From the NCBI GenBank assembly GCA_937915725.1, contig CALGGV010000104.1, forward strand, positions 1 to 10,673: a stretch of DNA of 10,673 nt, in the 5' to 3' direction. The position numbers and the translations under genes were made by a program. The notes under the pieces are model-generated. The model had not been told where the DNA came from. It saw only the letters and a program-made list of their open reading frames with translations, and ran no database searches. Below are positions 5,611 through 10,673 of the stretch, one piece after another (the stretch's first letter is position 1; each line of letters opens with the position of its first letter). Source of the DNA: an uncultured Selenomonadales bacterium. GTDB taxonomy: Bacteria; Bacillota; Negativicutes; Selenomonadales; Selenomonadaceae.

Positions 5611-7098
5611 GTGGAAAAAACTTCAATTAACATTCCAATTTCAAGACGTGATTTTTTTAAAATTGCCGGCTTAACGACGGCGGGAGTTATGCTTAGCGGC
5701 AACATTAAAAATCCAAAAGTTGAGGCGGCTGAAAAAGTTTCCGGCAAAAATATTAAATATGCAGGAAAAAATATTCCTGTGCTTTACAATGTTGATATTT
5801 GCGTTTGCGGCGGCGGACCGAGTGGCACTGCGGCGGCAATTAACGCGGCAAGTAACGGCGCAAAAGTTGTTTTGATTGAACGTGGTATTGCATTGGGCGG
5901 GCTTGCAACTTTGGGCTGTGTTTATCCTTTTATGGACACGCACGCGCCAAATAGCGATACGCCTTATGTTGCTGAAGTTAAACAACGCCTGATTGATAAA
6001 GGTATTGACTACGATGACAAAGTTACTAAACAAGTTTGGCATAATCCTGAAATTTTGACGTTGATTTATGACGAAATGTGCGAAGAAAGTGGCGTCAATA
6101 TTATGTACAATACAGTTTTGGTTGACGCGCTGAAAAGCGGCAATAAAATTACAACTTGCATTGTACAAACAATCGCAGGGCTTGCCGCAATTCAAGCAAA
6201 AAATTTTATAGATTCAACCGGTGATGCATTTTTGGCGCGCGCAGTTGACGTTCCGCACGAACGCGGCTACGAAAAAACCGGCAATAATCAACCGCTAAGT
6301 TTTCGTTTTGAAATGGGCGGAATTGACATTAACAGACTTTATCAATATGTTGCAATAGAATTAAAAGAAGATTGGTGCAAAAGTTTAGCACCGTATTTTG
6401 AAATTGCGGAGGCTATGCACAGAACACAACGCTACAAACTTGAAGAATTTATGGCGCGTGGGGTTGAAAGCGGCGAAATTTCGCAAGCCGAGGCGGAATA
6501 TATGCAAGCTTATTCGATTATCGGAAAAGATGGCGTTATGTCAATGAACTTTCCGGAAATTCCCGTAACTTTTAAATCTACGGATCCAATAGAATACAGC
6601 AAGGCGGTTACTTACGGGCGGAAAATGATGAGAAATACCGCGCAATATTTGATAAATCACTTGCCGGGCTTTGAAAAGGCGTATATCAGCCGTGAAGCGG
6701 TAATGTTAGGAGCGCGTGAATCGTGGCGAATTATCGGCAAATATTATATGGTTGAAGATGACTACCACAATCAAAGCCGCTTTAAAGACGCGGTTGCTCG
6801 TACAGCGTGGTTTATCGACGCGCACGGCGAAAAAGTTTCTGAAAAACTTCCTGCAGGCGGTTTTTATGAAATTCCCTATCGCTCGTTAATTACCGACAAA
6901 ATTTCAAATTTGATTGTAACCGGGCGTTGTATCAGTGCAAGCTTTATTTTGCAGGCGTCAATGAGAATTCAAGCAACTTGCATGAGCATTGGTGAGGCGG
7001 CGGGAATTGCGGCGGCTTACGGCTTGAAAAATAATATCGCCGTCAATCAAATTGAATGGGATAAAATTCCAAATAGAAGTTACATTAGTGAAAGTTAA
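5611..7098 (+). CDS. Tat-exported FAD-dependent oxidoreductase
   Basis: The 495-aa protein begins with a twin-arginine signal: SRRDFFK (11-17), hydrophobic IAGLTTAGVMLSG (18-30) and a possible VEA cleavage site (37-39). The mature part has an N-terminal dinucleotide fold with CGGGPSG (66-72) and Glu90 at the end of the second strand, and a C-terminal FAD-contact segment NLIVTGRCISASF followed by MRIQATCMSIGEAAGIAA. This fits the FAD_oxidored family (PF12831), whose members are diverse; the substrate cannot be read from sequence. Start is GTG, set by AAGGAG (5597-5602) 8 nt upstream. It lies 18 bp after hepT and ends at a strong terminator, so it is the last gene of the purF run. No Tat translocase or electron partner gene is nearby. 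Confidence 0.88.
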   Translation: MEKTSINIPISRRDFFKIAGLTTAGVMLSGNIKNPKVEAAEKVSGKNIKYAGKNIPVLYNVDICVCGGGPSGTAAAINAASNGAKVVLIERGIALGGLATLGCVYPFMDTHAPNSDTPYVAEVKQRLIDKGIDYDDKVTKQVWHNPEILTLIYDEMCEESGVNIMYNTVLVDALKSGNKITTCIVQTIAGLAAIQAKNFIDSTGDAFLARAVDVPHERGYEKTGNNQPLSFRFEMGGIDINRLYQYVAIELKEDWCKSLAPYFEIAEAMHRTQRYKLEEFMARGVESGEISQAEAEYMQAYSIIGKDGVMSMNFPEIPVTFKSTDPIEYSKAVTYGRKMMRNTAQYLINHLPGFEKAYISREAVMLGARESWRIIGKYYMVEDDYHNQSRFKDAVARTAWFIDAHGEKVSEKLPAGGFYEIPYRSLITDKISNLIVTGRCISASFILQASMRIQATCMSIGEAAGIAAAYGLKNNIAVNQIEWDKIPNRSYISES

Positions 7099-7107
7099 AA
7101 AAATTTA

Positions 7108-7142
7108 CTCCTACAGAAAAATTTTGTAGGAGATTTTTTTTT
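7108..7142 (+). terminator. Rho-independent terminator after the FAD oxidoreductase
   Basis: An 8-bp perfect stem, CTCCTACA (7108-7115) with TGTAGGAG (7125-7132), encloses a 9-nt loop and is followed by nine T residues (7134-7142). It starts 9 bp after the stop codon and closes the purF-mntA-hepT-oxidoreductase run. Confidence 0.92.
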
Positions 7143-7161
7143 GCAAATTTTTACAAAAAAC

Positions 7162-7189
7162 TTGACAGCACGTTTTTTTTTTTTATAAT
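7162..7189 (+). promoter_or_regulatory. Consensus sigma-70 type promoter of the small secreted protein gene
   Basis: TTGACA (7162-7167) and TATAAT (7184-7189) both match consensus perfectly, with a 16-bp spacer that contains a run of 12 T. Transcription would start near 7196. An inverted repeat CTCAAA/TTTGAG (7192-7197, 7201-7206) sits on the start site and touches the ribosome site GAGGAGA (7204-7210); it could be an operator, but this is speculative. Confidence 0.88.
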
Positions 7190-7219
7190 ATCTCAAATTT
7201 TTTGAGGAGATGGTTTTCA

Positions 7220-7558
7220 ATGAAAAAAGCTTTTTCGATGATGTTGATTATGCTTGCTGTATCTATTTCCTTAAACGTATTAACAGAAAATCATGCTGAG
7301 GCTCGCTGGCAGTATGTAGGTGGTAATTTTTTTGGCGTCGATTGTTATTTAGATACAGACAGTATAAGCATAAGAAACCGTAGCCCTTGGTCATTTACTT
7401 GTACAATGAGCAGAGGAAATTCTACATTTTATTTAAATTTTTTCCAGTCAAATAGAACTCCTTGTTTCAAAGTTAGCGGCGACAATAATACCTATAAAGT
7501 TAGTAATGATAGTTATGCAAGTCGAAGTATCTACAATTATGTTGTAAATTACTATTGA
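7220..7558 (+). CDS. Small secreted protein of unknown function
   Basis: The start is ATG 7220, 9 nt after GAGGAGA; a TTG at 7202 would overlap that ribosome site. The product has 112 aa. Residues 1-29 are a Sec signal peptide: MKK, a hydrophobic core (MMLIMLAVSISLNVL) and a probable cleavage after HAEA. The mature part of about 83 residues has no membrane segment. It is rich in Ser, Asn, Tyr and Phe, and has three cysteines (in VDCYLD, FTCTMS and TPCFKV) after the signal. The pattern WQYVGG...CYLDTDSISI loosely recalls small secreted or adhesin-E-like proteins that have a W-x-Y-V and a Y-x-D-x-x-S-I motif, but I do not assign a family. It is transcribed alone between its own promoter and terminator. 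Confidence 0.85.
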   Translation: MKKAFSMMLIMLAVSISLNVLTENHAEARWQYVGGNFFGVDCYLDTDSISIRNRSPWSFTCTMSRGNSTFYLNFFQSNRTPCFKVSGDNNTYKVSNDSYASRSIYNYVVNYY

Positions 7559-7585
7559 TAAATTATTTTGATACATAAAAATTTT

Positions 7586-7620
7586 AACCGATGAAAAATT
7601 ATTCGTCGGTTATTTTTTTT
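7586..7620 (+). terminator. Rho-independent terminator after the small secreted protein gene
   Basis: AACCGATG (7586-7593) pairs with CGTCGGTT (7604-7611), with one G-T wobble, around a 10-nt loop, followed by eight T residues (7613-7620). It is 27 bp past the stop codon and isolates the gene from the downstream nitroreductase. Confidence 0.9.
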
Positions 7621-7681
7621 GCAGGAAAAAAATATTTGTGCGTTGAAAAAGATTTTACAAAAATTTTTGGAGGTAAATTTA

Positions 7682-8200
7682 ATGGATTTTTTAACATTGG
7701 CAAAAGAAAGATATTCTTGCAGAAAATTGACAGATAAAGAAATTGAGCCGGAAAAAATCGAAAGGATTTTACAGGCAACAATCGCCGCGCCTACCGCAAA
7801 AAATCTTCAGCCTTACAAAATTTGGAAAGTTACTTCAGCTGAATCAAAAGAAAAAATTGAACAAGTTGCAAAATTCCCGTTCGTCAAATCTGTAAATTTA
7901 GTTTTTGTCGTTGGCGTAAAAAAAGATGGTGCATTTGTGCGCCCGTTTGATAATTTAAATTACGCAGAAATTGACGGCGCAATAGTTGCAACACATTTAA
8001 TGCTTGCCGTAAAAGCTGAAGGACTTGATACAACGTGGGTTGGAATGTTTGACGCGCCAAAACTTAAAGAATTAATTCCGGAAATGCAAGACTACGAATT
8101 AATTGCAATTTTCCCCGTAGGTTACGCGGCTGAAGACGCAACGCCCGCCGCGCGCCACAATGAACGCCGCGCAATTTCAGAGGCTGTATCAGAAATTTAA
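7682..8200 (+). CDS. Nitroreductase family protein (FMN-dependent)
   Basis: The 172-aa product fits the nitroreductase fold (PF00881). It has RYSCRKLTDKEIEPEKIERIL (10-30) with the basic FMN-phosphate site, then APTAKNLQPYKIWKV (36-50) for the flavin contact, DGAIVATHLMLAVKAEGLDTTWVGMFD in the middle and a C-terminal RRAI stretch. Such enzymes reduce nitro compounds, quinones or flavins using NAD(P)H as dimers. The specific substrate cannot be deduced. ATG 7682 is chosen because GGAGGT (7669-7674) lies 7 nt upstream. The stop is immediately followed by the yraN ATG, so the two are co-transcribed. No clear promoter was recognised between the upstream terminator and this gene. Confidence 0.92.
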   Translation: MDFLTLAKERYSCRKLTDKEIEPEKIERILQATIAAPTAKNLQPYKIWKVTSAESKEKIEQVAKFPFVKSVNLVFVVGVKKDGAFVRPFDNLNYAEIDGAIVATHLMLAVKAEGLDTTWVGMFDAPKLKELIPEMQDYELIAIFPVGYAAEDATPAARHNERRAISEAVSEI

Positions 8201-8575
8201 ATGTCAAACACTACAAAAAATTTAGGTAACGCGGGCGAAAATTTAGCCGCAATTTTTTTGGAAAATCACGGCTACAAAATCCTTGAAAAAAATTATCGTA
8301 TACGCTCGGCAGAAATTGACATAATCGCAGAAAAGGACGGCGTAATTATTTTTGTCGAAGTCAAAACGCGCTCCAACATTCGCAAAGGTACACCGGCGGA
8401 GGCTGTCAATTTTCGCAAGCAGAAAAAAATTATTGAGGCGGCAAGCGTTTTCTTGCAAGATGAAAATTATTGTGAGTGCGCCTGTCGTTTTGACGTGATA
8501 GAAATTATTTCTGCCGGAAAATTTTTTAAAATTAATCAAATTGAAAATGCCTTTGAAGTTGCCTCTGAATATTAA
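8201..8575 (+). CDS. yraN: YraN/UPF0102 family endonuclease-like protein
   Basis: The 124-aa protein carries the UPF0102 signature: LGNAGENLAAIFLENHGYKILEKNYR, then AEIDIIAEKDG and FVEVKTR. Glu38, Asp40 and the Glu53-x-Lys55 pair form a PD-(D/E)XK-type nuclease core. The usual GEIDLIA reads AEIDIIA. Its cellular role is not well established; in many bacteria it lies near comM/dprA or rnhB. Its ATG directly follows the TAA of the nitroreductase with no good ribosome site, suggesting translational coupling. comM follows on the same strand after 311 bp. Confidence 0.94.
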   Translation: MSNTTKNLGNAGENLAAIFLENHGYKILEKNYRIRSAEIDIIAEKDGVIIFVEVKTRSNIRKGTPAEAVNFRKQKKIIEAASVFLQDENYCECACRFDVIEIISAGKFFKINQIENAFEVASEY

Positions 8576-8638
8576 AAAAATTTGAAAATAGAAAAAGTTG
8601 GCGTACAGGATGTGCAAAAAAATTTTTGAAAAAAATTA

Positions 8639-8747
8639 GCCGCCCGATTTTGTTTTTACCGGCAACCTTTGAATTTCTTCAAGGTGGTAAACGCGGCTGT
8701 ACACTTTAAGCCAAGAAAAACTCAACGTGAAAAACCGAGCGGGCGGC
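8639..8747. other. GC-rich foldable intergenic segment, possible structured RNA or repeat
   Basis: The stretch between yraN and comM has no convincing gene. Within it a perfect 8-bp GC-only outer stem, GCCGCCCG (8639-8646) with CGGGCGGC (8740-8747), encloses two hairpins: TACC/ACCTT-GAA pairing with TTC-AAGGT/GGTA (8657-8689, tetraloop TTTC), and GGCT/AGCC (8695-8712). The GC content stands out from the AT-rich flanks. Read on the minus strand, the outer stem is followed by TAATTTTTTT (8638-8629), like an intrinsic terminator, so a minus-strand small RNA is possible. It may equally be a cruciform or REP-like repeat. It matches no riboswitch motif I know. Confidence 0.5.
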
Positions 8748-8755
8748 AAAAAAGC

Positions 8756-8836
8756 ACTTTTCTTTTGTTACTTTTCTTTTCGCTAAAGAGCACGCCTTGC
8801 AAGCAAGCCGCGCATGCTTTGGAAAAAGAAAAGTAA
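8756..8836. repeat. ACTTTTCTTTT repeat with 13-bp inverted arms upstream of comM
   Basis: ACTTTTCTTTT occurs twice in direct order (8756-8766 and 8770-8780). TTACTTTTCTTTT (8768-8780) pairs perfectly with AAAAGAAAAGTAA (8824-8836), enclosing 43 nt that include CTTGCAAG and GCATGC palindromes. The result is a long, imperfect hairpin, symmetric on both strands and without a T-run. It looks like an intergenic repetitive element. Between it and comM is only A-rich DNA with no convincing promoter. Confidence 0.6.
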
Positions 8837-8886
8837 ATATAAGAATAAAAAAAAGAATTTTTTTAAAATAAATGGAGGAAACAAAA

Positions 8887-10422
8887 TTGTTCGCCAAAAC
8901 TTTTGGGGCAAGCACACAGGGCGTTGACGGCTTAATAATTAAAGTTGAAGTTGACAGCTCCAACGGTATGCCTGCATTTGAAGTTGTAGGACTTGCAAAC
9001 GCCGCCGTTCGTGAGGCAAAGGAGCGCGTTCGTACCGCAATAAAAAATTCCGGCTTGCGTATTCGTCAAGAAAAAATTACCGTCAATCTTGCTCCGGCTG
9101 CAATAAAAAAAGAAAGTTCCGGCTTAGATTTACCAATAGCAGTTGGACTTTTGGCGGCGCAGGGAAAAATTCCTCCCGACAAAATTGAAGAATTTGTTTT
9201 GATGGCTGAACTTTCGCTTGACGGTAAACTTTGCGCGGTTGATGGAATTTTGCCAATGACAGTTACTGCAAGGAATGAAGGTTTCAAAAAAATTATAATA
9301 GCGCGTGAAAATGTAAACGAGGCGTTACTTGTGAACGGCGTGGAAGTTTACGCGCCGGAAACTTTGATTGAACTTGTAGAATTTTTTCAAGGCGAATTTG
9401 AATTAAAACCTGCCACACCGCAACCCGTCGAAGAAACAGAAAATTTTATAGAAATTGTTGACGATTTTTCAGACGTGCAAGGGCAATTTATGGCAAAACG
9501 TGCGCTTGAAGTTGCGGCGGCGGGCGGGCACAATGTTTTAATGGTCGGAGTTCCGGGCAGTGGAAAAACTATGCTTGCAAAGCGCGTAAGTTCGATTTTG
9601 CCGGAATTGACGCACGAAGAGGCATTGGAAGTTACAAAAATTTACAGCGTTGCAGGAAAATTAAAAAGAAACAGCGGCTTAATTACGAAACGCCCTTTTC
9701 AACATCCCAATCACGACGCCTCAACCGCGGCGATTATCGGCGGCGGTACAATTCCAAAACCCGGGCAAGTTACGCTTGCTCATCACGGCGTTTTATTTTT
9801 GGACGAATTACCCGAATTTAAAAAAAATGTACTTGAGGCACTGCGCGAGCCGCTGGAAGAAAGACAAATTACAGTTAGCAGAATTGGCGGCACTTTAACT
9901 TTTCCTTCAAGTATGATTTTAATTTGTGCTATGAATCCTTGCCCGTGCGGCTGGTACGGCGATAAAGATCACGACTGCCAATGTACGCCGCTTGAAATTA
10001 AACGCTACACGCGTAAACTTTCCGGACCGTTGCTTGATAGGATTGATATTCATATTAGAGTACCGCGCGTCAAATACGATGAATTGACTTCAAAAAGAAA
10101 AGCTGAATCTTCCGCCAAAGTTCGTGAAAGAGTTTCAGCCGCCCGCGCAATTCAACTTGAACGTTTTAAAAAGTACAATCTTTTCTGCAACGCCCAAATG
10201 AATCAAGCAATGTTAAATGAACTTTGTTTTTTGACGCCGGAGGCTGAAAAACTTTTGGAAGATGTTTATAATGCAAAAAATCTTTCTGCGCGTTCTTACG
10301 CCAGAGTTATCAAAGTTGGACGCACAATCGCAGATTTAGACGGCGGCGCAGAAAAAATTGATGCTAAACACATTGCAGAGGCTATTAAACTTCGCAACGA
10401 TTTAGATTTAGAAATTAAATGA
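8887..10422 (+). CDS. comM: ComM/YifB family AAA+ ATPase (Mg-chelatase-like)
   Basis: ComM-type proteins are hexameric AAA+ helicases that aid integration of incoming DNA during natural transformation. With the TTG start the product has 511 aa, as usual. An N-terminal Lon-like ChlI domain (about 1-165) opens MFAKTFGAS, like other members. Next come Walker A GVPGSGKT (221-228), HPNHDASTAAIIGGG, Walker B VLFLDE (302-307), a Cys cluster CPC...CQC (Cys352, 354, 364, 366), SGPLLDRIDIH, and a C-terminal SARSYARVIKVGRTIADL. GGAGG (8874-8878) is 8 nt before TTG 8887; an in-frame ATG at 8872 overlaps that site and would add an atypical MEETK, so TTG is preferred. The stop abuts a heptamer array. Confidence 0.96.
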   Translation: MFAKTFGASTQGVDGLIIKVEVDSSNGMPAFEVVGLANAAVREAKERVRTAIKNSGLRIRQEKITVNLAPAAIKKESSGLDLPIAVGLLAAQGKIPPDKIEEFVLMAELSLDGKLCAVDGILPMTVTARNEGFKKIIIARENVNEALLVNGVEVYAPETLIELVEFFQGEFELKPATPQPVEETENFIEIVDDFSDVQGQFMAKRALEVAAAGGHNVLMVGVPGSGKTMLAKRVSSILPELTHEEALEVTKIYSVAGKLKRNSGLITKRPFQHPNHDASTAAIIGGGTIPKPGQVTLAHHGVLFLDELPEFKKNVLEALREPLEERQITVSRIGGTLTFPSSMILICAMNPCPCGWYGDKDHDCQCTPLEIKRYTRKLSGPLLDRIDIHIRVPRVKYDELTSKRKAESSAKVRERVSAARAIQLERFKKYNLFCNAQMNQAMLNELCFLTPEAEKLLEDVYNAKNLSARSYARVIKVGRTIADLDGGAEKIDAKHIAEAIKLRNDLDLEIK

Positions 10423-10426
10423 TTAA

Positions 10427-10468
10427 GGCAGTAGGCAAAAGGCAAAAGGCAGTAGGCAGTAGGCAGTA
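10427..10468. repeat. Heptamer tandem array (GGCAGTA/GGCAAAA, six units)
   Basis: Six uninterrupted 7-bp units follow comM: GGCAGTA, GGCAAAA, GGCAAAA, GGCAGTA, GGCAGTA, GGCAGTA. The array begins within 5 bp of the comM TGA, through GATTAA. TAGGCAA (10432-10438) can pair with TTGCCTA (10479-10485). The GG-phased 7-bp unit is the same style as the arrays at 3359-3379 and 3477-3504, with a different core. Heptamer microsatellites of this kind are known in cyanobacteria as STRR sequences. Confidence 0.9.
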
Positions 10469-10498
10469 GTAAAAACTCTTGCCTAAAAAGTAAAAAAA

Positions 10499-10673
10499 AT
10501 GTTAAATACTCGTGAAATAGATATGTTGCACGGCTCGCTGTGGGACAAAATAATTTTATTTGCCCTGCCGCTTGCTTTAACCGGCGTAATGCAACAACTT
10601 TTAAACGCGGCTGATGTTGCAGTTTTGGGGCAATACGTCGGCAAAAACGCAATGGCGGCTGTCGGCAACAATA
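10499..10673 (+). CDS. MATE-family efflux transporter, N-terminal part (cut by window edge)
   Basis: The ATG at 10499 opens a frame that runs to the right edge (58 codons). MLHGSLWDKIILFALPLALTG, then MQQLLNAADVAVLGQYVG and AMAAVG, is typical of the first two helices of MatE proteins, which extrude drugs or other cations using Na+ or H+ gradients. Family assignment is good, while substrate and full length are unknown. There is no clear ribosome site before the ATG (only A-rich sequence), so the exact start is uncertain; an alternative ATG lies at 10523. It follows comM by 76 bp that contain the heptamer array. Confidence 0.85.
   Translation, partial: MLNTREIDMLHGSLWDKIILFALPLALTGVMQQLLNAADVAVLGQYVGKNAMAAVGNN

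Noticed and set aside
8872..8886. ATG start for comM at 8872.
   Set aside because: It coincides with the GGAGG ribosome site that serves the TTG at 8887, and MEETKL is unlike family N-termini.
8706..8963. Minus-strand 85-aa ORF over the yraN-comM gap.
   Set aside because: It covers the inverted repeats and the start of comM, has low-complexity Phe/Lys content and no ribosome site.
10296..10652. Minus-strand ORF containing LLPTAYCLLPFAYCL.
   Set aside because: It is the translation of the heptamer array plus the shadow of comM and the transporter gene; a period of 7 reads as a repeated peptide in any open frame.

Overview
The window looks like chromosomal DNA from an AT-rich Firmicute. A member of the Negativicutes is my best guess, at low confidence. 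Supporting signs are strong Shine-Dalgarno sites, a Bacillus-type PurF with a propeptide and iron-sulfur cysteines, an atpI-atpB gene order, and yraN close to comM. Coding strands mix long A/T runs with GCC/GCG-rich codons. No phage, integrase or transposase gene is visible.

Layout. Positions 1-1329 carry the start of an F-type ATP synthase operon on the minus strand (atpI then atpB, with atpE presumably beyond the left edge). The atpB 3' end and about 110 bp after it are duplicated in direct orientation. Each copy holds a 31-codon reading frame that looks like a signal peptide and overlaps, or derives from, the end of atpB. From 1496 everything reads on the plus strand. mnmG (tRNA U34 modification) is followed by a 148-bp intergenic element with opposed heptamer-repeat ends and an internal promoter. 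Next come purF (first step of purine synthesis), an mntA-hepT type toxin-antitoxin pair, and a Tat-exported FAD oxidoreductase, closely spaced and ending at a strong terminator (7108-7142). A small secreted protein of unknown function (7220-7558) is a single-gene unit with a consensus promoter and its own terminator. Then come a nitroreductase and yraN (back to back), a 311-bp stretch without a gene but with strong inverted repeats, comM, a second heptamer array, and the first 58 codons of a MATE-family transporter cut by the right edge.

How they fit. Most genes are housekeeping: energy (atp), translation (mnmG), purines (purF) and DNA handling (yraN, comM). The less ordinary material is the atpB-tail duplication with its tiny frames, the GG-phased heptamer arrays that start directly at stop codons, a HepT-like toxin whose usual catalytic arginine reads tryptophan, and a GC-rich foldable segment upstream of comM. 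I found no clear new multi-gene system. The best leads are the duplicated small ORFs and the structured intergenic elements.
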